This document shows positions 7,804 to 14,315 of a DNA stretch of 14,315 nucleotides, piece by piece. The notes below the pieces were generated by a model. The model was not told where the DNA came from. It saw only the letters and a program-made list of their open reading frames with translations, and ran no database searches. Origin of the DNA: CAYRMN01 sp964425575 (GTDB lineage: Bacteria; Patescibacteriota; Patescibacteriia; 2-12-FULL-60-25). Each line of letters opens with the position of its first letter. The first letter of the stretch is position 1. The stretch covers positions 1 through 14,315 of the forward strand of contig CAYRMN010000032.1 in the NCBI GenBank assembly GCA_964425575.1, written 5' to 3'. Made by a program: the position numbers and the translations under genes.

Positions 7804-10302
7804 TCATAGCTGAAACCCCATCTTCTTCAAATGACCTTCAACACGCGCCGAAAAATCGGCGACCGCCTGCTCAATTTGAGGCAGTGGTGTTTCATAACGC
7901 TCGGCAAGCTCACGGATTCGGCTGGTAAGCGTTTGCGAGACACGGTCGAGTTCGCCCTGCACGGCGGCGGCAATGGTGACGAGCCATTTGTCGTTAACCA
8001 CCAGCAATTTAATTTCGCTCTCAGTGAGAGTTGGGTACTTTTCTACAATTTTGTTTTCCAAATCTTCCTGAGTTGTTTTGAGTTGAGTTTTGAGATTGGC
8101 CTGCTGGTCCAGAAGGGCCGCATAATCTTGCAGAGCCTGGCTCTCGTCAGCGTAATCCGGATCTTTGCCAATTTCTTTGAGCCTCGCTTTTAAACCCTTG
8201 GCGGTGATTTTTTGTTTGTCTCCTTCGCCTTCAATCACTTCTGCAAGAAGACCTTCTTCACCGCTATGTTCTTCACGCTTTTCATCAAGTTCTTGCTCAA
8301 GGGCAGCAAGCTTTGATTCAAGGTCTGTAATGATAGCGCGCTCGCCCTGAAAGTATTGAGCAATCAAAAGCTCTGCGGGAATAAGATCTGATTTAAAGCG
8401 GCGTTTACCACGTCTAAAATCTTCTTTTTCGGGCCAAACGAGTTTGCCTTCCTTGTTTTTGATCTGACTGATTTCACGAGGCAGTGCTGCCTGTTGCCAA
8501 CCCACAGCAGAAATTAAATAAGCATCGTCCTGCATGGTTTCTGCCCAAAAATCCATGATGTGCTGGTAAATATCGTAAGCATCCAGCAGGGGTGCCGCCT
8601 TGAAAGTGGCGAGAAGATTTTCAGAAAGACTCTCGATCAGCACCTTGGGATGACCATTTTGAGCAAAATGATTCAGGTGTGGTGTACTGGCTTTTTTCCA
8701 ACCAGAAAAAAGCGAGGTGGCTGATTCGTGAAATGCTGTAAATTCGGGATGACTGAAAATCACACGTTTGACTTCTGTAATGGGCATCTGCAATTGAGAA
8801 TACCCCGAGCGAAGCGGCTTAAACAGAGCCTCGCGCAAGCTGGGCATAATCTCCCAGTAATTTTTCATGGCATCAATGTCGCGATCGGGAATGCCACCAC
8901 GCAGATGGCCGTCAATATCCTGCAAATCTTCAGGCTCTGTGCTGTCAATGTAACGCGGCAGATTCAGGTTAAAATCATTCTTGGGATTCGCAATCTCTTC
9001 AACAGGCACCATGCGGGCAAAACGAGGATTGCTTTCATCCTGTCGCCTAAAAGTATCGACGATTTTATGAATGTCCTGTTCGCGCAATCGATTCTTCGGG
9101 CCATCTTTGCGGAACCCCTTGGATGCATCGATCATGAAAATTCCCTTACGGGCTGTGGCATTTTCTTTGTCGAGTACAAGAATACAGGCAGGAATACCGG
9201 TTCCAAAAAAGAGATTGGCTGGTAACCCAATGATGCCCTTGAGAATCCCGGATCGAACAAGTTGCTGGCGGATAACGGCTTCGGCATTTCCACGGAACAA
9301 AACACCGTGAGGTAAAATACAGGCGGCTTTCCCCTTGCTGTTGTTCATCGAACGAATGATGTGCAAGAGGTAAGCGTAATCGCCTTGCTTTTTGGGGGGA
9401 ACACCCCAGGCGAATCGTTGATAGACATCACCCTTACCACTTTCACCAAGAGTGAGCCCTGTGGACCAAGTTTTGTCGGAAAAAGGTGGATTAGCGACGA
9501 CATAATCATAGGTGCGAAGCTGTTCTCCATCGAGAAACTTGGGTTTAACCAGTGTGCCTTCACCGCCAGATTGAATATTTGCCGTGGGGAAATCATGCAG
9601 GATCATGTTCATGCGGGCAAGACCTGCTGTCGTGCTGTCTTTTTCTTGACCCTCAAGCGTGATTCGTTTTCCGGACTCTGCCGCAACTTTTAGCAACAAT
9701 GAGCCAGAACCGCATGTCGGGTCATAAGCGGTCGTTCCTGCAACAGTGTTATCGGATGATATGCCAAGCACTTTGGCAATGATTCGGCTGACTTCTGAGG
9801 GAGTATAAAACTGGCCTTTGCTTTTGCCGCTCTGAGTAGCAAAGTGCCGCATCAAATATTCATAAGCATCGCCAAGAATGTCATCGTGCTCAGCACGGTT
9901 GTGTGAAAAATCGAGTGCAGGATTTTCAAAGATACTGATGAGATTCCCAATTCTTTCAACTTTTGCAGAGCCGTCACCAAGTTTGTTGGGGTCATCAAAA
10001 TCCGGGAAATCACTGCGGGCAAGATTGGTATTGGAATCGACCAAAGGCTTGATCACCTGCGTATTGATGAGCTCGCCGATATTCGACTTGCCTTTGAGCG
10101 CGGCCATATCCTTGAAACTGGATCCCTTTGGAATAACAATAGGTGGCTCAAAACCGTCATAGTCTGCATATTTGTCAGAAACATATTTGATGAACAGCAT
10201 GAACAAAACGTAATCTTTGTATTGGCTGGCATCCATTCCACCGCGTAGTTCATCACATGAGGCCCAAATGGAGGAGTAGAGATCTGATTTCTTAAGTGCC
10301 AT
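7804..10302 (-). CDS. hsdM: Type I restriction methyltransferase subunit (HsdM), long form
   Basis: N6-adenine DNA methyltransferase subunit of 832 residues that protects host DNA and forms the core of the restriction complex with HsdS. An N-terminal HsdM helical domain (about 5-150) is followed by the linker GQFYTP (163-168), the SAM-binding motif DPTCGSG (194-200) and the catalytic motif NPPF (271-274). The C-terminal part beyond about 500 is an extension not present in short HsdM proteins (about 500-530 residues). It contains a charged, coiled-coil-like region with many Glu, Lys and Leu (about 650-740), then a helical tail ending KKMGFQL. Long HsdM forms are known. The ATG sits one base after the HTH gene stop, with an AAGGAAG ribosome site, so the two are coupled. 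No defect is visible. Confidence 0.96.
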   Translation of the reverse strand: MALKKSDLYSSIWASCDELRGGMDASQYKDYVLFMLFIKYVSDKYADYDGFEPPIVIPKGSSFKDMAALKGKSNIGELINTQVIKPLVDSNTNLARSDFPDFDDPNKLGDGSAKVERIGNLISIFENPALDFSHNRAEHDDILGDAYEYLMRHFATQSGKSKGQFYTPSEVSRIIAKVLGISSDNTVAGTTAYDPTCGSGSLLLKVAAESGKRITLEGQEKDSTTAGLARMNMILHDFPTANIQSGGEGTLVKPKFLDGEQLRTYDYVVANPPFSDKTWSTGLTLGESGKGDVYQRFAWGVPPKKQGDYAYLLHIIRSMNNSKGKAACILPHGVLFRGNAEAVIRQQLVRSGILKGIIGLPANLFFGTGIPACILVLDKENATARKGIFMIDASKGFRKDGPKNRLREQDIHKIVDTFRRQDESNPRFARMVPVEEIANPKNDFNLNLPRYIDSTEPEDLQDIDGHLRGGIPDRDIDAMKNYWEIMPSLREALFKPLRSGYSQLQMPITEVKRVIFSHPEFTAFHESATSLFSGWKKASTPHLNHFAQNGHPKVLIESLSENLLATFKAAPLLDAYDIYQHIMDFWAETMQDDAYLISAVGWQQAALPREISQIKNKEGKLVWPEKEDFRRGKRRFKSDLIPAELLIAQYFQGERAIITDLESKLAALEQELDEKREEHSGEEGLLAEVIEGEGDKQKITAKGLKARLKEIGKDPDYADESQALQDYAALLDQQANLKTQLKTTQEDLENKIVEKYPTLTESEIKLLVVNDKWLVTIAAAVQGELDRVSQTLTSRIRELAERYETPLPQIEQAVADFSARVEGHLKKMGFQL

Positions 10303-10303
10303 G

Positions 10304-10522
10304 TTAGTTCTTCCTTTTCCTTGCAGCAGTCTTCTTCACCGGCTTCGCTTCCCCATCCGCTCGCACCCAATCATCCACCTCAGAAATTTTAAAGCGAAAC
10401 AGGCGCCCAATTTTGTGAGCAGGAAAATTTTTGGTTTCGACCCAACGGTAAATCGTGTCTTTGTTAACGTCCAAGTGTGAGCAGACTTCATCAACACTCA
10501 CCCAATGTTCGGCTGTAGCCAT
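10304..10522 (-). CDS. Excisionase-type helix-turn-helix protein, first gene of the defence operon
   Basis: A 72-residue protein with an HTH_17/MerR-like DNA-binding domain. The region WVSVDEVCSHLDVNKDTIYRW (about 7-27) is the helix-turn-helix, and HKIGRLFRFKISEVDDWV (37-54) is the typical wing and final helix. The tail is rich in Lys and Arg (KPVKKTAARKRK). The frame is open up to 10666, but the ATG at 10522 was chosen because the domain begins there and a GAGGA ribosome site lies 5 bases upstream; the extension looks like non-coding sequence. The gene ends one base before hsdM. Such proteins often precede hsdM and may regulate the operon or act like an excisionase of the island. It faces the divergent palindrome-rich control region. 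Confidence 0.85.
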   Translation of the reverse strand: MATAEHWVSVDEVCSHLDVNKDTIYRWVETKNFPAHKIGRLFRFKISEVDDWVRADGEAKPVKKTAARKRKN

Positions 10523-10572
10523 GAAATCCTCGCAAAAAATAATAAAGTTAATAGCAAATGAAACGAGACGAA

Positions 10573-10600
10573 ACCATACAATAACGGCCAAAATAATCAA
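10573..10600 (-). promoter_or_regulatory. Possible promoter of the defence operon
   Basis: On the minus strand TTGATT (10595-10600) and TATGGT (10573-10578) are separated by 16 bases, about 50 bases upstream of the HTH start. This is a fair match to a sigma-70 promoter, read by eye. An AT-rich stretch follows, so other start sites are possible. Confidence 0.3.
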
Positions 10601-10635
10601 GAAATCAAACTGTTCCACCAATCTTCCCGAAAGCC

Positions 10636-10730
10636 TTTCTGAAACTGTTTCGCCAACTCTTCTCAAAACTCTTTGGCAAATTCTTTCTCAAAAATTTCAG
10701 AAAAGTTTTTCATTTTTCAGATCTGAAAAA
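10636..10730. promoter_or_regulatory. Operator-like repeats in the divergent control region
   Basis: Three related palindromic motifs lie between the two divergent operons: TTTCTGAAA at 10636-10644 (overlapping GAAACTGTTTC at 10641-10651), TTTCAGAAA at 10695-10703, and the perfect 18-base palindrome TTTTTCAGATCTGAAAAA at 10713-10730, which has the same TTTCAG and CTGAAA half-sites. They look like binding sites for a dimeric repressor. The HTH protein or the KilA-N protein are candidates. Confidence 0.5.
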
Positions 10731-10762
10731 CGGGGGGCAGTTTTCATTCAAAACGTAATCTC

Positions 10763-10810
10763 CATCACGAAGATAAAAATCATCTTCGCTGAATTGGGAA
10801 AAACGTGATG
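10763..10810 (+). promoter_or_regulatory. Possible leader hairpin over the spoVG start codon
   Basis: CATCACG (10763-10769) is complementary to CGTGATG (10804-10810), which contains the ATG. Inside, CGAAGAT (10768-10774) pairs with ATCTTCG (10782-10788). The two stems share two bases, so they could compete or partly stack. In mRNA this could hide the start codon. Confidence 0.35.
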
Positions 10811-11107
10811 AAAATTTCTGAGATCAACATTCAACTCATCAAACCGGCAAATGGCCTTGTGGCCTTTGCGAGTGTTGTGCTCGATAACAAAATTTTCCTT
10901 GGTTCCATTGGCGTGCATCAAAAGTTGGATGGCACGGGTTACCGTCTCACATATCCCACCAAGAAAACCGGCAACCGCGATTTTCATATTTTTCATCCAA
11001 TCGAGCGCAAACTGGGTTTGGACATTGAACGCGCCATTTTGGAAAAAGTCACACCGCTCCTGAATCAAAAAAATCAGCTCAGAGAGGACGGCCATGCTGA
11101 CCGCTGA
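10808..11107 (+). CDS. SpoVG-family nucleic-acid-binding protein
   Basis: A 99-residue protein from the ATG at 10808; a GTG directly before it is also in frame. It resembles SpoVG: the start MKISEINIQLIK, the central strand FASVVLDNKIFLGSIGVH, and the conserved YPTKKTGNRDFHIFHPI followed by a helix (LDIERAILEKV). SpoVG proteins are small dimers that bind DNA or RNA and act as regulators in Firmicutes and spirochaetes, and relatives occur in several mobile elements. Here the gene opens a plus-strand operon with a small unknown protein and an ATPase, which suggests a role in control or replication of the island rather than in sporulation. It overlaps the next gene by 14 bases. The ribosome site is weak (GGGA), and the start may lie in a hairpin. 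Confidence 0.8.
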   Translation: MKISEINIQLIKPANGLVAFASVVLDNKIFLGSIGVHQKLDGTGYRLTYPTKKTGNRDFHIFHPIERKLGLDIERAILEKVTPLLNQKNQLREDGHADR

Positions 11108-11297
11108 GCAGATCAAAAAGTTTCAAGACTTGTATGAACAGCGTTTTGGCACGGCCATCAGCGAGGGCGAGGCGCTTGAGATGGGATTAAAACTCATTTC
11201 ACTCGTTAAGCTCACGGCAGGTGCGCAGGCCACGGCGAACAAAGAACGTAATGAAAGGACCAATCATGACAACCTCAACCCAGAAACCCAAGTTTAA
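11094..11297 (+). CDS. Small conserved protein of unknown function
   Basis: A 67-residue protein that I cannot assign. It is helical and charged, with a pattern LTAEQIKKFQDLYEQRFGTA then SEGEALEMGLKLISLVKL (about 2-40). Short proteins with a similar helix-turn pattern are common next to replication or recombination genes in mobile elements. A GAGG ribosome site lies 6 bases before the ATG. It overlaps the end of the SpoVG gene by 14 bases and the ATPase gene by 32 bases, which supports real translation and a shared operon. The C-terminal end after about residue 46 is low in hydrophobic residues and probably disordered. It could be an adaptor for the ATPase. Confidence 0.65.
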   Translation: MLTAEQIKKFQDLYEQRFGTAISEGEALEMGLKLISLVKLTAGAQATANKERNERTNHDNLNPETQV

Positions 11298-12483
11298 GCC
11301 CTTTGACGTGCAAGATCTCATCGATGTTTTGGGGCTCACCATCAAAAAAGACGAAGCCAATAAGGTGGTCACATTCTTGTGCCAGCTCTCGGCCTATAGC
11401 GAGAACGCGCAGTTTAATGTGAGTTATAACGCGCCGTCGTCCACTGGTAAAAGCTATATTCCGACTGAGATCGCGAGACTGTTTCCCCGAGAAGATGTGA
11501 TCGAACTTGCCTATTGTAGCCCAACGGCTTTTTTTCATGATGTGGGCAAGTACGATAAAACGCTCAATGGTTACCGCGTTGATCTCTCTCGCAAGATTCT
11601 GATTTTTCTCGATCAGCCCCACAATGATTTGCTCGCCCGCTTGCGGCCATTACTTTCACACGATCGCAAAGAGATCATGCTCAAGATCACCGATAAATCG
11701 CAAAAGATGGGATTGCGCACCAAAAATATTTTGATGCGTGGATTTCCGGCAGTGATTTTTTGCACGGCGGGGTTGCAAATTGATGAACAAGAAGCCACGC
11801 GTTTCTTACTCTTAAGCCCCGAGGTGAATCAGGAAAAGATTCGCGCCAGCATTTTGGCCTCAATTCAAAAAGAGGCCAATCGCGATTTGTACAATAAAGC
11901 ATTGGAAACCAGTTTACCGCGCCAAGAATTAACAGTGAGAATCCGTGCCATTCGTGACGAGGGAATTGAAGAAATTAGAATTGGATTTCAGGATGAAGTT
12001 GAAAAGCGCTTTTTTGCGGATCGCCACGTTTTAAAACCCAGACACCAACGCGACATCAAACGCATCACCGCACTCATCAAATGCTTTGCTCTGCTCAATT
12101 TGTGGTGGCGCGAGCGCGAAGGCTCTACCATCACCGCCAATCAAAACGACATCAATGACGCCTTTGCCATTTGGGAACGCATCGGTGTGAGTCAGGAACT
12201 CAATCTGCCTCCCTATATTTACAATCTTTACACCGAAGTGATTTTGGCCGCCTGGAACGACAAGATTCAAGCGGGTCGCAAGAGCGGGCTCACCCGCAAC
12301 GACATTGCCAAAAAGTATTATGAGGTTTTTGAGCAGATGCTCGACATCACCAAATTCCGCCAACAGATCTTGCCCATGCTTGAAACGGCGGGGCTGGTTT
12401 ATCAGGAAGCGGATTTGGTCGATAAGCGCAAGGTGCTGCTTTTTCCCAATCCGGCTCATGCGGGTATTTCTCAAAAAATATAG
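11266..12483 (+). CDS. P-loop ATPase, possibly replicative helicase-like
   Basis: A 405-residue protein. The ATG at 11266 was chosen over an earlier in-frame GTG (11221) because AAAGGA lies 8 bases upstream and the earlier stretch overlaps a real gene. A Walker A-like motif APSSTGKS is at 56-63, and a Walker B-like strand ILIFLDQPHND is at 111-121 with Asp116. A sensor-1-like strand AVIFCTA (162-168) and a possible arginine finger in EATRF (176-180) suggest an AAA+ fold of the MCM or primase-helicase kind. The C-terminal part (about 310-400) looks like a winged-helix domain. No primase motif is seen. Together with the SpoVG and recombinase genes this suggests an island replication or mobilisation factor. 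The exact family is not recognised. Confidence 0.65.
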   Translation: MTTSTQKPKFKPFDVQDLIDVLGLTIKKDEANKVVTFLCQLSAYSENAQFNVSYNAPSSTGKSYIPTEIARLFPREDVIELAYCSPTAFFHDVGKYDKTLNGYRVDLSRKILIFLDQPHNDLLARLRPLLSHDRKEIMLKITDKSQKMGLRTKNILMRGFPAVIFCTAGLQIDEQEATRFLLLSPEVNQEKIRASILASIQKEANRDLYNKALETSLPRQELTVRIRAIRDEGIEEIRIGFQDEVEKRFFADRHVLKPRHQRDIKRITALIKCFALLNLWWREREGSTITANQNDINDAFAIWERIGVSQELNLPPYIYNLYTEVILAAWNDKIQAGRKSGLTRNDIAKKYYEVFEQMLDITKFRQQILPMLETAGLVYQEADLVDKRKVLLFPNPAHAGISQKI

Positions 12484-12674
12484 TGAGTGCGGGCGTGGGG
12501 TACGGGTTTTATAAATGCAAATTTGCAAAGGCTTATTCGACAGTAAATCACTGTAAATCGACCCCCTGATTTTCCGCTGTTGGCCGGAAAAGAAGTGATG
12601 GGTAATTCCCTTAAAATGTAGGGCCAGAAGCTGCTTTACTACCAAGGAATAGAATTTTAAGCTGGAGGTGTCCC
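12484..12674. promoter_or_regulatory. Intergenic region before the recombinase, with palindromes
   Basis: The stretch holds a perfect 12-base palindrome TGCAAATTTGCA (12516-12527) and two near-identical copies of [AT]GTAAATC in tandem (about 12542-12560). An inverted repeat follows, TTTTCCG (12570-12576) and CGGAAAA (12585-12591) around an 8-base loop. A strong GGAGGT ribosome site (12664-12669) serves the recombinase. The inverted repeat lacks a following T run, so it is not a standard terminator. A recombinase binding or crossover site is possible. Confidence 0.4.
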
Positions 12675-14315
12675 ATGAAGCCATCAAATGCAACGCGCTA
12701 TATCCTGTATGCCCGAAAATCCTCAGAGAGCGAGGATCGGCAGGTGCAGTCCATTGACGACCAGATCAACCGTCTTCAAAAACTCGCCAGTGATTTAAGG
12801 CTGAATATCATCGATGTGCTCACCGAGGCCAAGTCGGCCAAGAAGCCCAATAACCGCCCAGTCTTTATGGAAATGATCAGAAGAATCGAAGCTGGCGAAG
12901 CCGATGGTATTCTGGCGTGGCAGCTCAATCGTCTCTCACGCAATCCGGTCGACAGTGGAACCTTGGGTTGGTTCCTTCAGCAGGGCACCATCAAATCCAT
13001 TCAAACCACCGAGCGCGAATATCTCCCCGATGACAATGTGCTTTTGTTCAGCGTCGAAAGCGGCATGGCCAATCAATACATTTTGGAGCTGCGCAAGAAT
13101 GTAAAGCGCGGTGTCGATAGCAAGTTGGCCAAGGGTTGGAAGCCCAATGTCGCGCCCCTTGGGTATCTGAATGAAAAAGAAGATAAAACCATCATCGAGG
13201 ATCCAGAACGTTTTCCTCTCATCCGCAAGCTGTGGGATTTGATGCTCACCGGCATAAAATCGCCTCCACAAATTCTGGAGATTGCCAATAACGAGTGGGG
13301 TTTCAGGACAAGAAAGACCAAAAGGCTTGGTGGCAAAGAATTATCTCGTAGTGGCATCTACCGCATTTTCACTAATCCCTTTTATGCGGGCATCATCACT
13401 TACGGTGGCAAGGAGTACGACGGCAAACACAGGGCCATGATTACAATTTCAGAATTTGATCGTGTGCAACACCTCTTGGGCCGCAAAGGTAAACCTCGTC
13501 CGCAAAAACACAGCTTTGCTTACACGGGATTGATTCGTTGCGGTGAGTGCGGCTGTGTCTATACGGCAGAGACAAAACGAAAGCTGATTAAATGCAGCGG
13601 CGAAGTCAAAGAGTACACCTATTATCACTGCACCCGAAAAAGAAAAGATTACGACTGCTCACAAAAGAAAGTTATTCGTGATGATATTTTGAACCAGCTC
13701 ATCGCCGATGAAATCGACAAATTCACCATTTTGCCTGAGTTTAGAGATTGGGCCTTGGAAGTCTTGAAGGAGCAAAACTCAAAAGAGGTGATCGATCGCA
13801 ATCAGATTTTTGAATCACAAACGAAAGCATTGGCCCAAGCCCATGACAAATTGGATCGGCTGGTTGATATGCGCCTGAATGATCTGCTGTCGAATGCGGA
13901 GTATGTCCGAAAGAAGGCTCAGTTGGAGCATGAAATTCAGGAATTACGCAAACAGACCCATGAAACTGAAGAGCGAATCGACAACTGGATGGAACTGACC
14001 GAGAAGGTCTTCGACTTTGCCACCCATGCCCACACGGCCTTTATGAATGGCGACTTGGAAACAAAAAAGCAAATCCTGATGGCACTAGGTTCGAACCCAA
14101 CGATGAAAGACGGCAAACTCGCCATAGAAGCGAGTCCGTGGCTGGTTCTCATCGAAAAGGCTTATCCTTCCCTTGAAGAGACGTATCAAGGGTTAGAACC
14201 AGCGCAAGTCCCCGAAAATGCAAAACGGATGGGCCAAATTGACACCATCCGTTCCACTTGGCGGAGAGGGTGGGATTCGAACCCACGATACCCTTGCGGG
14301 TATACTGCCTTTCCA
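12675..14315 (+). CDS. Large serine recombinase (integrase), open at the window edge
   Basis: 547 codons are visible with no stop. The N-terminal resolvase domain begins YILYARKSSE (9-18), with Ser16 the likely nucleophile, QSIDDQ nearby, and the conserved ILAWQLNRLSRNP later. The Recombinase domain occupies the middle. A zinc ribbon follows with Cys289, Cys292, Cys319 and Cys328, then a coiled-coil region (about 370-450), the usual layout of large serine integrases. A GGAGGT ribosome site lies 5 bases before the ATG. It probably catalyses insertion and excision of the island. Past about codon 528 the frame runs antisense through the 3' half of a tRNA-Ser gene and reads the familiar tRNA-derived peptide GWDSNPRYP. 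The natural C-terminus is therefore uncertain and may have been altered by insertion. Confidence 0.93.
   Translation, partial: MKPSNATRYILYARKSSESEDRQVQSIDDQINRLQKLASDLRLNIIDVLTEAKSAKKPNNRPVFMEMIRRIEAGEADGILAWQLNRLSRNPVDSGTLGWFLQQGTIKSIQTTEREYLPDDNVLLFSVESGMANQYILELRKNVKRGVDSKLAKGWKPNVAPLGYLNEKEDKTIIEDPERFPLIRKLWDLMLTGIKSPPQILEIANNEWGFRTRKTKRLGGKELSRSGIYRIFTNPFYAGIITYGGKEYDGKHRAMITISEFDRVQHLLGRKGKPRPQKHSFAYTGLIRCGECGCVYTAETKRKLIKCSGEVKEYTYYHCTRKRKDYDCSQKKVIRDDILNQLIADEIDKFTILPEFRDWALEVLKEQNSKEVIDRNQIFESQTKALAQAHDKLDRLVDMRLNDLLSNAEYVRKKAQLEHEIQELRKQTHETEERIDNWMELTEKVFDFATHAHTAFMNGDLETKKQILMALGSNPTMKDGKLAIEASPWLVLIEKAYPSLEETYQGLEPAQVPENAKRMGQIDTIRSTWRRGWDSNPRYPCGYTAFP
14259..14315 (-). tRNA. 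tRNA-Ser(GGA), 3' part, cut by the window edge
   Basis: On the minus strand the 3' half of a serine tRNA is plain. It has encoded CCA (14259-14261), discriminator G (14262), the acceptor 3' strand CCTCTCC (14263-14269), and a T arm GTGGG-TTCGAAT-CCCAC (14270-14286). A long class II variable arm, TACCC with GGGTA around GCAA, covers about 14288-14303. The anticodon stem strand GGCAG (14305-14309) is followed by loop bases giving anticodon GGA (14312-14314) after U33 (14315). The 5' half lies outside the window. Its 3' end faces the recombinase, as expected for an island attachment site. Confidence 0.92.

Noticed and set aside
10523..10666. N-terminal extension of the HTH protein
   Set aside because: The frame is open, but the added residues look like translated AT-rich regulatory DNA. 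A good GAGGA site precedes the ATG at 10522.
11221..11265. GTG start of the ATPase 15 codons earlier
   Set aside because: The later ATG has a well-placed AAAGGA, while the earlier codons overlap the preceding gene without a ribosome site.
12570..12591. Rho-independent terminator after the ATPase gene
   Set aside because: The inverted repeat is followed by mixed sequence on either strand and has no T run.
12031..12693. 220-residue minus-strand reading frame
   Set aside because: It lies antisense to the P-loop ATPase gene, which has motifs, a ribosome site and operon spacing. The minus-strand product shows no recognisable domain.
1..14315. CRISPR array or insertion sequence
   Set aside because: No regularly spaced repeats, and no transposase gene or terminal inverted repeats were found.

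Overview
The window looks like one end of a chromosomally integrated mobile island in a bacterium, most likely Gram-negative. The evidence is a serine tRNA gene with an encoded CCA end, type I restriction genes of the long-HsdM type, moderate GC content and a SpoVG-family protein. The taxon cannot be fixed from this sequence; a proteobacterium or Bdellovibrio-like lineage is only a guess. Two anti-phage systems and a recombination/replication module sit next to the tRNA gene.

Minus strand, about 10.5 kb down to 0.4 kb: eight genes read in one direction with overlaps or short gaps. In transcription order they are a small excisionase-type HTH protein, hsdM, a KilA-N domain gene, hsdS, hsdR, a YgjP/SprT-like zinc metallopeptidase, a TIR-domain gene (ThsB) and a two-helix membrane protein with a macro domain (ThsA). 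The first six form an expanded type I restriction-modification operon. The last two match a type II Thoeris system, in which the TIR enzyme makes a histidine-ADP-ribose signal on infection and the membrane macro-domain effector responds to it. I infer that all eight are transcribed from a control region at about 10.5-10.8 kb. DNA targeting would be the first layer and abortive Thoeris signalling the second.

Plus strand, 10.8 to 14.3 kb: a SpoVG-family protein, a 67-residue unknown protein and a P-loop ATPase overlap like an operon. About 190 bases later comes a large serine recombinase that is open to the window edge. Its reading frame runs into the 3' end of a convergent tRNA-Ser(GGA) gene, which suggests that the island inserted in this tRNA.

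Non-coding: bases 1-404 hold a GC-rich cluster of hairpins of unknown nature. The divergent control region (10523-10807) has repeated TTTC-N-GAAA motifs, an 18-base perfect palindrome and a possible hairpin over the spoVG start. A 26-base perfect palindrome lies inside the KilA-N gene. No CRISPR array, rRNA or insertion sequence was seen.
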